From: Ecdyonurus torrentis
Lineage: Eukaryota > Arthropoda > Insecta > Ephemeroptera > Heptageniidae
Reading direction: 5' to 3'
NCBI GenBank assembly: GCA_949318235.1
Contig: OX439130.1
Coordinates: 43,289,040-43,353,039 of the forward strand
Length of the DNA: 64,000 nt
Shown piece after piece: positions 17,852-31,375 of the stretch (positions are counted from its first letter, which is position 1; each line of letters starts with the position of its first letter). Under the pieces are notes generated by a model, which made no database searches, had not been told where the DNA came from, and saw nothing but the letters and a program-made list of their open reading frames with translations. Made by a program: the position numbers and the translations under genes.

Positions 17852-17976
17852 TGACGTCACGAGTTGACGTCAGAACAAGCAGCACGACGCACTTCACCAC
17901 CCGCACGATGCCCCATACGTCTTGAAGTTAACATGTAGGCAACCGGTGTGACACATGTACTAAACTGGTTGCCTAC
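17852..17976. promoter_or_regulatory. Tandem CRE pair plus inverted repeat of GTAGGCAACC
   Basis: Two perfect TGACGTCA sites (17852-17859 and 17865-17872) lie 13 bp apart. They are followed by inverted arms GTAGGCAACCGGT (17935-17947) and ACTGGTTGCCTAC (17964-17976), complementary at 12 of 13 positions. The whole lies in a GC-richer island (17780-18010) in AT-rich spacer. CREs bind ATF/CREB-type bZIP factors. It looks like an enhancer or distal promoter. Confidence 0.45.
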
Positions 17977-18533
17977 CTCATTATTTACACAGGGGCAAAA
18001 ATAAACTCGCGCTTCTTGATAATTATTATTATTATTGTATTTTATATATATACAATAAAAGCATATTATACTGCCTATACTTTCATTACGATCACACATA
18101 TGAAGTGCATTTGACAATCAATATAATATTTTCAATTATAAAAACAAACAAATAAGGAAATCAGTAAAACGTGATAATTGCACAAACAAAATAAATAATT
18201 AATTTTATATGAAATAAAACAATACGAATACAACATACTTTTAAAAAAGTTATTGATATCTAATTAGATGTTTGAATTAAAATAATTTGAAAATTAATTA
18301 TTGAATTATATTTCATTATAATAACAATTATACTTTTCTCTAATTTCCAAATAATTTTAAATCACTTTATATGCAAATTAAAAAAAAAAATAGCACGAAT
18401 TACAATAACAATTACAAAAACCAATACATTTAAAACATAAAATATCATTATAAAATCAATAAATAATTAATTGAATGTAATTAGCAATCAGAGTGCCTGG
18501 TTGCTATACCACACATATTCAATCCCGCATGCA

Positions 18534-18538
<5 letters not shown>

Positions 18539-18620
<82 letters not shown>

Positions 18621-18725
18621 CTATAGCAATGCATCTTTATGCCTGAGTGGTCATGCAAACTGATTGGGCGTCATTCATGCACGTTATTGTCATGCATCAC
18701 TGCCTCTGTTCTGCTACTGCCTACT

Positions 18726-18781
<56 letters not shown>
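18539..18781. repeat. (AT)n then (CT)n microsatellite pair
   Basis: AT tract 18539-18616 and CT tract 18731-18781, separated by 114 bp of GC-richer unique DNA. Confidence 0.97.
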
Positions 18782-18784
<3 letters not shown>

Positions 18785-19100
18785 ACAATTGATGTGTTGT
18801 TCTAGCCATGCATATATATAATGGAGCCTCATAATATACGGTATGCTGTATACTATCACTCAAACAAACCTATATATTTAATTCTAATGTTAGGAAAACT
18901 TGACTCAAAATTTATTAACATCATTAATATGGTCTATAAAGTCTTAAAATGCAAGTAATTAAAATAATTGCCATTTTGTAAAAATAATAATAATAATTAT
19001 AATAAAAAATGGTGGGTGGGGAATTATAGTATATGTTTTTAATTTGAGCTCTAAACATTCGTTTTAAAAATCTTCAAGTTATCTGTGTTTCATTTGTAAA

Positions 19101-19435
19101 AGCCATAGACCACATAAAACAACATGTGCTTTTTAATGAATAAACACGAAATGGGATCTTCAAAACTGATGACAATTTTTACCAGAATGTTAATGTGGCC
19201 CTACGAGAGAGTGTGAAAAAACTGTAAAGTATGCAATTTACGTGAAAATTTATGTTTATGACGTCAGAAGCATGCAAAAATTAGTAGGAAAATGTTGTGC
19301 CGGGTTGCATAAATCGAATTTTCTAATCACTGCTACGGGGCTACTGTTGGGTTTTGAGACAAACTAATGTTATTTATGTAAATCCCAACAAGTGTTATGT
19401 GATATAAATGCTTATGTTTTCTCTGGTCTGTTTGC
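19101..19435 (+). mobile_element. TTAA MITE family 1, copy 2
   Basis: It aligns with the copy at 2211 over nearly its full length with scattered substitutions, for example shared GGGATCTTCAAAACTGATGA and CGGGGCTACTGTTGGG. Its flanks have decayed: TAAA at the left and an altered right end GGTCTGTTTGC. The CRE TGACGTCA is retained at 19259-19266. It is older or more degraded at its ends than the other two copies. Confidence 0.85.
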
Positions 19436-20317
19436 AAAAATTGATATAGCATATATGATATGAAGACAAAATAATTCTATAGTCATCCAATTGAATTGTT
19501 TCCAAGAAGTCAAAATTTTTATTTTTATTATTTTAATGTGTGATAAATTATAAATCGTAAATAAATATGATGGTAAGTATATTGACAAAACAAAAGTAAT
19601 AAGCAGTGCGCTCTTTACAAGCTCAAAGGTTACTACACAAACTATAAACCAAAATACACAATGTGATAAAAATGAAACAAAATTACATTCATTGCAAGTA
19701 ATTTAATTATAGAAAGACCCAAGGAGAAATATAAAAATTTCTCATAATTTTGTAATAAAAAGAAAAAAAAATTCTATGTATCATAAAAATTAAACTATTA
19801 AAGAGTTTTTTAAAAAATTGCACCTTTTTTATACAAAGTTTATTATTACAGTGACATTCTATTTTAAAGTATATATACACAATAATATTTAAATTTTCAC
19901 ACTTTGCAGTAATGTTTACTCATCATCGCACAATATAAGTTTTACAAGTGAAAATTGACGCATAAAATATGTTATGACAAGTCAAAAAAATATATAGAAA
20001 ATATTGAGAAATAATAATAACAAAAAAATTACTTTTTCGTGTGAACTTTCTCTTTTTTTTATATACCATATTGTATAATAAGTTAGTTACGTATACATCT
20101 TGCACAGTAATTTCATTCACTGTATTATTTTATTAATGTTTCGTTAATTGAAAAATAAACTCTTAGATTTCTCAAGATCATGTCCATGGCATATACTTTT
20201 AATTTTATTTAAGGGTATATATTTTATATTTTGAATGCATAATAGTTTTAATGTATGCACTAAACTTGATTGTATGCAGTTTATTAAAAAGTATTTAATT
20301 TTTATGTAATTTATTAC

Positions 20318-20320
<3 letters not shown>

Positions 20321-20395
<75 letters not shown>
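20321..20395. repeat. (AT)n microsatellite, 75 bp
   Basis: Pure TA dinucleotide tract. The overlapping reading frames are only IY repeats. Confidence 0.98.
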
Positions 20396-20397
<2 letters not shown>

Positions 20398-20699
20398 CTC
20401 CATAAATCATTATGCAGTACCGTAAGGCTTGTACACAATAAGTAAAGAAATTGAATAATCAGAACAAAAGGAAAAAATGTAGAATTAAATAGCAAGAAAA
20501 ATTTGCACATCAAAAAATATATTAAAATAAATAAAATTGAAATTGTGCAGTATAAGCATATACTTTTAAGCATTATATTAATAAATGCATACAACAATTA
20601 TAAAGTGTATCATCATGCCATTTTTTTTTTTTTTTTTTGATGAATACTATATATTAAAAAGAATACGTTTATAATAAGGAGAGACGGCGGGAAAAACTT

Positions 20700-20715
20700 G
20701 ATAGATAAGATAAGA
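20700..20715 (+). promoter_or_regulatory. Triple GATA cluster
   Basis: GATAGATAAGATAAGA has three overlapping GATA cores, two of the AGATAAG form, in a GC-richer patch (20680-20830). GATA factors act with FoxA in gut enhancers, so a link to FoxA is plausible but unproven. Confidence 0.35.
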
Positions 20716-22479
20716 GTCGGGCGTATATTACTTTGCTGATATAGAGTTTTAAGAACCATAAACCTTTCTTTCTCGCGCACAAGGAATCATAAGAGTTGCA
20801 ACGCAGGCATGAAGACTAGAAATGTCATCTTTTATAATACTAGGCCTCTCTCTGTATGACATATCATATAAAATTGCGTAATTTTTTTTCACTATAAATA
20901 ATGTAAGATTTTCATATGAGGAAATAATACCTTGACTTTATTTTATGCTTGTTGTTGTAATATGTCATAGCAAAGGTATTATAATTTCAACTGATGTTAT
21001 TGCAATCTTGATAATCTTATATTTATGCACGTGTTATAAACATTACGTTCCATTATTTGTATATCTTGTTCTAATTACTCATTTAAATGACGTAATTCTA
21101 TAGTATAGGTACTGTGTCCTGCATTTCACATTATTATGTGTTATTTTGGTTAGACATGTAAAATATATTTAAGATCTTGGTTTAATATGATATATGCAAA
21201 TAAAAAAAAAAATACAATTTTTTTGTCAAATAGAAAAAAACACAACGATAAGAGGTGCAGACAGGACCGAATGTTCTATAACTTTTCTGAAATCCATGAG
21301 TATATAAAATATATAATAAAAATATTTCAACAAAACATATTAAAAGCTTTATATAGTATAATGTTATTGATACCGCATAAAACTATTAAATTGCACAACA
21401 ATTAAGAGAATTATTTTAATGCTCAATTCATATACAGTAAAAAACATTTGTAAAATAAATACTTTTAAATTTTTATCATGAGTTAAATAATGTATAGCTC
21501 TGAAATATAATTCAAAATTGGTTCTGAGGCTTTCTGACAAATATATCGCTTCAATTTTATATAAAAATTATATAGCTTTTATATCAAGATAAACTTTTAG
21601 TATGTCCTATTTTTCTATATATATATATATACCCTTGTGTTTGATTCACTTGCCTATACAGTTTGTATTAATACGAGTGCCTTATCGCAGTGATGTACAA
21701 GCAGGCATGCTTGAGCAACCCCGCAGATATTTACTTTGCATACTTAATTGTTTCCACGCTGGGAGCACCAGCTTTAATGTAAAGATATATTCCTTCTTCA
21801 ACCCTCTGCATATGTTATATATATATATATACATCTTATGGTCATCCTCTTTGATCTTGCTTGTATCTCAAACTATCACTAATGTTATCTACATTATTTC
21901 TTCATTAACATATTTTATTTTAAATATTTATATATATATATTGCTTATTATGTAAATCATGCTATAAAATATTAATTACACAAACATATTGTATTTCGAA
22001 TACTTATCATGCTAACTGCTATAAAGTTTGAAGATATATTCATTATACTGCAGATAATTTTTATGATTACTGATTTAATATTTGTCATAATATATAGCTC
22101 TTCATTTTTTAATAACTTTTATATAATATGATTCTTCCTTGAATCGTTCTCATGCAGTAAAACGTATAAAAAGTATTAATGGCCTCTACTCACTTGGAGA
22201 AATAAAATGGATATATATATAGTGTTATATTTTTAACATATATATTTCTTCATATATAAAAAAATAGTGGAAGCTTTTTGGATAAATTAAAAAAAAAATA
22301 TTGTATTAACATTTTAATTGCTCCATATGTCATCAAAATCAACTTGATATGCTATAGTAAAATTTGTCAGTATTGCTATTATAAATACAATATATAATAT
22401 ATCAAGATTAATTTTTGCAAAGCTTCTCTTTATATATAAGACATAAGAGAAGAAGTACAGCATATATAAGAAGCAAGAG

Positions 22480-23130
22480 ACCGGCTCTATACTTTGTGCT
22501 CGAGTTTGCTTCGTTCTCTCTCTCTCTCTCTCTTTCGTTCGATCAATAGACGTCGTTTGCTGCAAGCTTTTCTTAACAAAACGTACGTAAGTCGTGGAGC
22601 TGCCTTCATAACCCCGCCGCCAGCGTAGACACAAGCCAATAATATCAACTCCGTCTGCAACTAATCTTATTTTCAAAGCTTTTTAACATTTTAACAATTA
22701 TAAAATATAATAAAGCTTTTTTTTTTCCTCTCTCATATAATATTATATATATACGTATATGTAAATTACCCTACAGCGTTTAAATATAGCAGATGGTATT
22801 ACATTATAATACAAGATTTTTTGTTATCTAATATTATATAAGTTCATTCATAAAAAAAGTTGATATAATTGATTATTAGGATTTATCATATAAATATAAT
22901 ATAAAAATCAGTGTTGATAATACTGTATAATATGACTATGATTGAAGTTTGAATCAGTATATCGGGTTATGCGGGAACAGCGATGGCGGACGTTGTTAAC
23001 GTTGGTAGCCGAGAGAACGTGAAGGCGCAGGCCCCAAGTTACTGCATCAAATCCCCGCGTGCTATACTATACTATATAATACTCGTATTCCCGTACCGAC
23101 ACGCCAAAAGCTATAAGCTTATCGGAGCTC
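22480..23130. other. Two GC-richer islands without a recognised gene
   Basis: Island one (22480-22680) has CTCTC repeats, a GTAAGT donor-like word near 22586 and a minus-strand ORF that is partly ERERER repeat. Island two (22970-23130) has GCGATGGCGGACG (22980-22992) and several CpGs. Either could be regulatory or a non-coding exon. Confidence 0.3.
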
Positions 23131-23679
23131 TACACTATGGGATTATATTCAAGTAAAGATGTGCCGTGCCGACTCCCAAAAAATTTTATATTTCGACGTA
23201 ATATTGCATCATAAAATGTTTATCAAACGGATACAAAATAAGAGCCTATCCTCTCACTTCTCCTTATATATATTTTAGAGATGTATATAATATTATGTGG
23301 ATATAAAAGCCCTTGTTATGAAGCCAAAAAAACAAGATGATAACGCGGTCAAAATGGTTTATTTTATACTCAACTTTGTGTTTACTAAGTCTTTACTTTT
23401 TAGTGATAATAATAAAAAGGATAAAATTATTCTTGTTCCTTTTTTATGTGATATATACTATGTTTAAAAATATATCTACATAATTATACTAAACTCAATT
23501 ATTATAAGCACCTCAAATTAAAAATAATTTTATAATACGAATATCAAACTTTAAAAATGGTCTTTGTTTTAATTATTTTTTTAAATTTCTTATATCTATT
23601 AATACAAAATAATCGATTATTCAAAAATAATGAAAGACAAAATATTATATATATAGTTAAATTCTTTTATAATATACTT

Positions 23680-23681
<2 letters not shown>

Positions 23682-23739
<58 letters not shown>
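23682..23739. repeat. (AT)n microsatellite, ~58 bp
   Basis: Pure tract. Confidence 0.98.
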
Positions 23740-23742
<3 letters not shown>

Positions 23743-24011
23743 CTTTTATTTACTTTCTTTCAAATACAGTGAATAATATATAATGACGTTTATATTGAAG
23801 AATAAATCAATTTTTTAACTTAAAAAAATGTGTTATATACTTTGCAAATTATATTATAAAGTAATATAGAGACCAAGGTGTTTTAATATAAATATTTGCA
23901 CAAATATATTAAACTATATTTACTTCTTAATTTGGCTGTGTGTTCAGATTTAATATTGACAAAAAAATTAACACTTAAAGTTGCATATACTACGTGCAGC
24001 TGACGGTCGTC

Positions 24012-24013
<2 letters not shown>

Positions 24014-24047
<34 letters not shown>
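24014..24047 (+). repeat. (GA)n tract
   Basis: Short GA array with one AA interruption, in a slightly GC-richer patch (23990-24160). Confidence 0.95.
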
Positions 24048-24051
<4 letters not shown>

Positions 24052-25687
24052 AGACCAAGCTTGGTTAATCCTAATCGTGTATGTGGTAGCACGGAGAAAG
24101 CTCTATTCTGGAGGACCAAATCTGCACTCTTGGTATGGTGGTGTGCGCGCTAGGACCAAGTGTGTGCATGCTATATAAGAGATATCATGTATATAAGCGC
24201 ACCCTGATACAAATACGGAGAGGGGATCATCACCTTACATATTATATAGTTTTTTTACATGTTTTGTTATATATAGTGTATATTATATATAAGATGGTCT
24301 TCTTATACATCAAATTATTTATCGTATTTCAATTACATAATATGTACGATTGAGCATAAAAGTCCAGTCATAAATAGGAACCAAAAAAAAGTCACAATAT
24401 AAACATAAATTCAATATAAATATTTGATAATGTATAAAATATTATTTCATTATATAACAAAACAATTGATGGCAAGGTAATTAGGTTTAAAAAATATGTA
24501 CATTTAATTTTACAAATCCCTATATAGATTTAAATTTAAATTTTTGCACTAAATTATATAAATTTAACTAATTTTTACACAATTATAACATTATTTAAAT
24601 ATTACTTTAAATAAAAGAATTAATATATAATTTTTTAAAGATATTTGAATTTATATAAAGTTTTTTTTTTCTTTTTGTATTAATTGCAATCGTGTAGTCA
24701 ATGATTTTTTGAGGTGTTGTTTGAAGCGAAATAACAGTGACTTTTACTCGTTGAGTGGGAGCTTCATTAGCACCCAAAGCAGGGGTGAGTAGTCGGCGTC
24801 AATTAGCAAAACCTCGCCAAGCCAACACTGCTATATATAGTGAGTGAGTGAGTACAAAAATCAGGCAGGAGGCAAAGTTTGCCTCATTGGACTGATGATG
24901 ATGATCGTCGCAGTCATGAACTCTCAATACACAAGATAATTTATTCACTTCATCTAATTCAAACAGACAAATTAACTGTCATTTTAAATACATTTTATAT
25001 CATCAACCGTATATATATCTCGCATCAATTAACATAAAAATAACGTTTGAAATTTACTTTACTTCTATTTCTTTTATTTTTATAAGAAAATGAGTGTTTC
25101 TTTTATATAATTATAAATTAACTTGAATGAGTGCTTAATTTTATTTAAGGGTTCTTATAAAATGTGTGCATTGTTAATTTTATACATAATATGTTTCTCA
25201 TTTAATAATATACAATAAAAATTATATAAATAAAAATATTTAATTAAATTTTGGCTTCAATTAACTTATTTTAATCATAAATCTAAATAGTTGATTTATT
25301 TTTTAATTTTATTTGATTGTGTAATATAAACTAAATACCTTATTATAATGGTCTCAGTATTTATATGAATAAAATACTCAAAATAATGAACAGCTGACTT
25401 AAAATATTTTGATTTGATCTTTTTTCTATTATATAGATTAGTATAAAATTTGAAATTATAAAATTGATAACTATCAATATTTTCTTATATATTATAATTA
25501 CTATATAATTAATTATATAAATTAAATTTAGAAATAAAATAATGTTTAAATGCAGAAATAAAGGTATTTGTATAATATATTTTATTGTAATATATCACAA
25601 AACAACATGACTATTGCCCTCTTATATTATTTGAGAGCAAATGGGTGTTTTGCTAAACACGTCAATAACAATTAGAAAACAATAATG

Positions 25688-25691
<4 letters not shown>

Positions 25692-25765
<74 letters not shown>
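25692..25765 (+). repeat. (GA)n microsatellite, 74 bp
   Basis: Pure AG tract. Confidence 0.98.
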
Positions 25766-25766
<1 letters not shown>

Positions 25767-26250
25767 CAGCATGCAATAGCTTATATATTAAATAAATTAT
25801 TATTAGTTATATGGAGCTGTGAAAAAGACATCGTGTATATTATTATACATGGGGCACGCGACGAACTAAATATAACAAAGAGACTATAAAGAGACGTTGA
25901 TCCAAGCTAACGCTTTTGTGTCATTTTATATAAGGATTATTACTATAGTACAGCTGGCCATAGTTCACACCCTCCCACGACTGCAGTTAAATTGTTATAT
26001 TAACAATGAATGAATGTACATATAAGGTTAAGTTTTAAAGTTATAATATTTAAAATTATACCATTATTGTAATTGTATATATAATGTTTATTGTTAATGT
26101 TAAAATAAAATTAAAAATTGTATTTGTATGCATTGGTTTGAAAATGACAAATGTTTAATAATGAATTATGCAGTCAATGACATTGATTTTATTTACTTAT
26201 ATAAGACTGATATATAATTCATCATTATTTGTAGAAATGTTTTTAGATTA

Positions 26251-26252
26251 GA

Positions 26253-26290
<38 letters not shown>

Positions 26291-26291
26291 A
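26251..26291 (+). repeat. (GA)n microsatellite with one ATA interruption
   Basis: AG tract broken once by GATAGA. Confidence 0.95.
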
Positions 26292-26727
26292 ATGGAAAGT
26301 AAAGTGCTAGAATTTTTAGATATAACAATAACAAAATAATGTTTAATATTTTATATTAGATATTTAACTTACTGCATCAAATTTCAGAGAAAAGCTTATA
26401 CCTTATAAAAATCATTATTTTAATAGGTTTATATACTTTCAAAATTCTGTTTGCTTTGAACTATACATATACAACACTGTATTATGAAATAAAACGAGTT
26501 AAAAAAAGCAAGGAAGTCTAAGACCATATAATATATTTTCTTCATGTCTTATAATATAAAATATATAGAAAAGATCTTTTTCCTTGATATTAATAATTCA
26601 GAAAAAAAAAAGAAAAAGCAGTGGTGCACGTGCGCTTCTGGGCACCAAGGATGAGAATTTATATCACAAGGATAGCAAGCAAGCAAGCGGTGACCTATTC
26701 TTTAGATTTCATTCCGGAGAGTGAGTG

Positions 26728-27010
26728 AGTGTTTCTTATCTCGCGGCCTGCAGCCAGCCTCTATATGTCATATATATATCTCTCTCTCTTTTTTCTACCT
26801 CCATATATATATAGCACAGTTCTCTCTCTCTCTCGGTCGTTCGTTTTAGTTGCAGCCAAGGGTAAAAAGCACACATCACTCGCCTTGCCTTGCCTTATAG
26901 TGCAGAGAGAGAGAGAGAGAGAGAGAGCAAACATGGCGGCGACAGAGCGAGTAGTAGAGCGTAGTATATATATATAGAGAAGAGAAGATAGCGTGTGGCA
27001 AAGCAACTAC
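26728..27010. promoter_or_regulatory. GAGA plus PHO/YY1-like motif island
   Basis: A (GA)n tract (26904-26927) is followed six bases later by ATGGCGGCGAC (26933-26943), a YY1/PHO-like core. CTCTC runs lie at 26779-26788 and 26821-26834. In insects GAGA and PHO sites are the ingredients of Polycomb response elements. No credible ORF is present. Confidence 0.3.
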
Positions 27011-28153
27011 ATGGTGACATGCCTTGTCAAGTATTCTCTTTGTGGTTCTGACCAAGCAACGCTCCCAGTCTTTTCTCTTTTAATGGGTTTCTATCTCGTG
27101 AAGTAAGCACAAAAAGTACCATATACACTGCATTCTGTATATATGGAGAACCACAAAAACATTACATGAGAGAAAGAGAGAGAGAGGAAGAGAGACACGA
27201 GATGAAATGAGATGAGAGTGAGATGAGAGAGAGATAAGAGAAATTTAACACACGCTTTGTAATATATAAATCAAATTGAAATACTAAAAATCAAATGATT
27301 TAAAAATTACTATATATAAAAAGTCAATATATGGAAAAGAGAGGTTTTTTTATTTCTCTCTTCTTTCTTTTTTTTAGTCATTCATCTCCTTTAAATCAAA
27401 CACGTTACCACGACAAGAGGTTTTTATTTTATGTCAAGCGAGAGGGGAAATATATAAGATGCAAATCAATCTATACAACAGTATGAAAAGTTCTGAACAA
27501 AATTCAACTGTTTTTTTGTTTTCTATGGTATTTAAAAAAAAAAAAAAAATCATTTAAAATCTTGTTAAAACAAAGGTGATATATTATATTTTTTTTCAAG
27601 ATTCCGGTTCATTTATTTGTTTGTTTGAAAATGATTATAAATTTATATTTATGTGTTATTAATATATTGTATTTTTTGTCAAGTAACAACTTTTAAGCTA
27701 TAACATTAAAGCAATCAATACGATATAATTTTTACGTTTAAATGTACAATTGTGAAGCGGGAAGTCTACCTATGAAATTTGCAGGCTCAATTATATCACA
27801 GATATCAACAATATTTAACCATATATAGCAGCCATATTATGCTAGCTTGGGGGGCTGAACTCTTACATCAAACTGGTCAAAATACATTACAGATGCTACC
27901 TCCCACCACATTTCGTAATTAAAATTAATTGTGAGATAATAAGAACCAAAGCCCTGAACCTATGGGCCTGAAAACAGAAAAGGTGAATTGGATATAGATC
28001 TGAATAAATCAAATTATTCAAAATTTATCAATAAATTCAATTTAAAAAAAAACTGAAACAAACAGGAACTTAACTTTATTGACGAACAATTATTTTAGTC
28101 TAACTTTAATTCATGCTTTAGCTTATGAAAATGAAGATCTTTTTGATTCAACA

Positions 28154-28155
<2 letters not shown>

Positions 28156-28237
<82 letters not shown>
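28156..28237. repeat. (AT)n microsatellite, ~82 bp
   Basis: Pure tract. Confidence 0.98.
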
Positions 28238-28240
<3 letters not shown>

Positions 28241-28686
28241 GCAAGTAAAACCCCATATGCAATTTTATTTATATATGCACATACTTATATAATAGAGTAT
28301 AGATTTTAGTATGCTACAAATTAAGCGGCAAACTTCAAACAAATAAAAGTTCTCTCCCACAATCATTAATACAAATGATGACGTTATTATTGATCGTTAA
28401 TATTATATAATAATATATAGTAACATTATAAATATATTGATACATACTTATATACAGTATATAATGATAATTTAAAGAAATGAAGTCATCAACACGTATA
28501 TATATGAAACTAAAGTTACAACAAGATGACGTTACTTTTTTTTTTCGGTCCTAATAATTATAATGTGATTGTCAATAGTGCTAATTAATTAGAGAAAAAA
28601 AGTTGACGTCAGTGTTTGTATGATACCTGGACCAGGGTGTTAAATTGTAGTGCAAAATATGAGGAGAGAAAAATGCTGTGATGACA

Positions 28687-28689
<3 letters not shown>

Positions 28690-28747
<58 letters not shown>
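28690..28747 (+). repeat. (CT)n microsatellite, 58 bp
   Basis: Pure tract. Confidence 0.98.
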
Positions 28748-28748
<1 letters not shown>

Positions 28749-29657
28749 AAGTTTTACACAGGAACAAACACGGGCGATGAGAATATAAAAGTTCGCTTCC
28801 TTTGCTTTTTTTTTTTAGTGACATAAAAAATAAATAAAGAGAAAAATAATCCAAGCAACAGTAAAAAGCAGAATGCCTGGTTTCTAAGAACCAAAAAGAA
28901 AAAAATCTTATATTTTAAAAAGGATGACAAACATTATAGATATGTGGAGAAAATGCATATTTTTAAATAAAAAACCCATATAATATCTTTTCTCTTCTAT
29001 ACTATATATTATGCAAGTTTTTCAATATATAAACGGTATTTTGAATACAACATTTTTGCTTTCACATTTCTAAGGTTTGGTTTGACCTTTATGGAAGATG
29101 ATGTGCCTGTATTTTTAAATATATACTCGCGTGTAATATTTCTATCATTATATTAATGTAAACTTTTCCAAGTTAGGGAAAATTGGGCACACGAATCAAT
29201 TACTGTTTAAATTTTTAATAAAATTAGAAATAACAGTTGAACTGAAATTGTGCGTTATGTATAGAGCTCAATTTAATTTCAACAATCCCTTTACATTTTA
29301 AAACGTATAATATTAAATTTTTAATTTTGGTTGCAATTAAAATTTTTGTTGTCAATTGTAAGTAAATGAATAAATAATATAATTGTTGCAAAAATAATAT
29401 CACAGATTAATAAAATAGGGTGCTTTATAGCTGTATCTCCTGAACCAATACCATTTTGTTATAAAATACAGTCCATCTACAGTAAAGACAAAATATAATA
29501 TATAATTTTAAAAAAATAGATAATACATTAATTAACTTTCAAACCAATGCTGACTTTTATAAAATTGATAATATTTATATTATTTATTATAAAAAAAAAA
29601 ATAATCATATATATAATAGTGATACACCTTTATCAATTTTTTGTTTTCATTCCGCGT

Positions 29658-29777
29658 ATGATTTTATTTTTAATAACTTCAATCTTAATTACATTTGCTT
29701 TGTGTTATCAATTTGCAGATACGATTGAAAGCAAACATGACTTTGACTATACTGAAGATAAAACATTACATACATAA
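29658..29777 (+). CDS. Possible 39-aa secreted peptide or signal-peptide exon
   Basis: A short ORF starts MILFLITSILITFALCYQFA, a good signal-peptide profile: short n-region, about 13 hydrophobic residues, then a small residue before a likely cleavage site. A polar, acidic mature tail follows (DTIESKHDFDYTEDKTLHT). The surrounding DNA is AT-rich, where short hydrophobic ORFs arise by chance, so support is weak. The acidic, non-repetitive tail is the main reason to list it. A splice-acceptor-like TTTGCAG falls within the ORF (about 29713-29719), so an alternative reading is that only the later part is exonic. Confidence 0.2.
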   Translation: MILFLITSILITFALCYQFADTIESKHDFDYTEDKTLHT

Positions 29778-31119
29778 AATTTGCTAGACACAGATTTGAT
29801 TTATCACAAATTTTATGTTGATTTCTTAGAACTACGATACTTGGAGGAGTCGAGATGTTTTTTTTTTTATCTTAAACACTTTTCAATTTGAACAAGGATT
29901 ACAATAATTAGTCACGTCTTGAAATTATATATATCGAATTCATTTTTGTTTATCTCGTATATGCGTGATTTATGTCTAAAAATGTTTTATTTCCGTAATA
30001 CAAAGACGAGTATAGAAAAACAATTTCATATAGTTTAAAAACTCAACTTTTGTATAGAGAAAAAAAAACTAAATTTTTGTTATAGCAATTTTAAAAGAAT
30101 TTTTATACACAATGCTGCTATATAAAATAGGATTTTTTTAAAATAATTTAAATTATAGGATATACTACTTTAAAAGATTGTAAAATTTATACTTTTCAAT
30201 AAAAAAACTTGCAATATTACAAAATACATAACGCACAATGTTATTAAATAACAGCATATGGATTGTGGCAAACAAATTATTCTAATTGTGGTTAGATGTT
30301 GTTAAATTGAATAAGTTGTCAACTATAAAATGAAATGAGATCAACGATGACAGCTGCACTCCGTGCGTATTGGTGACGTCACAAGTGCATATCATCAAGT
30401 ACCTCAAATAACAATCAAATCTCCGAGGACCGGGCGTTGAAAGTTACATCAATCCACCCTTCCCCCTTTTAAAACCACTATCAACCACAATTCCCTAAGC
30501 GAAACAATATAAAAAATATAAAAACTTGCTCAACCATAAACCAAAACAAAGTAATTTGATCTTGTATATAATTGATTTTATTAATTAAAATGATTTTTAA
30601 TTATTATAATATTTTAATCATATTGTTTGTATTTTTTGTTTTACTTTAGTAAGCTTTATGTAAAATTTTATTTTATAATATACGAAATATAATATATATG
30701 TGTACAGTATATATTTAAAAAAATTAAATTTGAATATATTAAATAGTAAGTGATGTGTATCAAATTATTGGGCATGTAAAATAAACATAATAATAAAAGT
30801 AATTATTTTTATTACATTGTATATTTATTGCTGTATTTTATTATTATAGTGGTTTTGGATCATTTTAATTTTATCCCACTCCTGTAAAATCATTCAATTA
30901 TCTAATGTGTTCCCAAAAATTTGTCATTTTATAGATTACTATATATATAGATTAAATTGCAGATTTTAAAAAAAAAAGAAGTATTGAACCAACAATAGTA
31001 TTGAAGCAATTGGCTTGTAACCATTTATAGCCCTATTAATGTAAATTAACCATCGACCAACTTCTGGTAACCTGTTTGTAAGGTCGTACCATTTACAATG
31101 TTAAATGAGTGAGCACCTA

Positions 31120-31137
31120 TGGATATACGTATATCCA
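31120..31137. repeat. 18-bp perfect palindrome
   Basis: TGGATATACGTATATCCA is a perfect palindrome, immediately followed by CGTAC. Possible homodimer binding site; otherwise unexplained. Confidence 0.5.
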
Positions 31138-31375
31138 CGTACTGTGCAACGCAATATTGCTCTAAAATAGTTTATAATGTTCTGTATACAAGTGTTATGA
31201 TTTATGATACTCAAGATTATGCACTGTATATTTTACCAATAAAAAACTCACGCTGAATTAGCAATAAGAAAACTACGCATTACATTTGATATGGCAAATT
31301 ATAGCAATTGTTTTTACATCAAAAAATTATTTAACCATGCAAATTAATGATACTATATAAACTCTTGAACTCTGA

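Larger units (their letters stand above)
19436..22480. other. Spacer, no gene seen
   Basis: AT-rich, with the AT array at 20321, the GATA cluster at 20700 and a GC-richer patch at 21650-21790 containing no confident ORF. Confidence 0.5.
23131..26728. other. Spacer, no gene seen
   Basis: AT-rich. A GC-richer patch at 24710-24920 has GTGAGTGAGTGAG and GATGATGATGATCGTCG and may be regulatory. Confidence 0.5.
27010..31375. other. Spacer, one doubtful peptide ORF
   Basis: Contains AT and CT arrays, the doubtful peptide at 29658, and GC-richer patches at 27740-28000 and 30330-30480. The latter has a CRE TGACGTCA near 30373. No confident gene. Confidence 0.5.
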
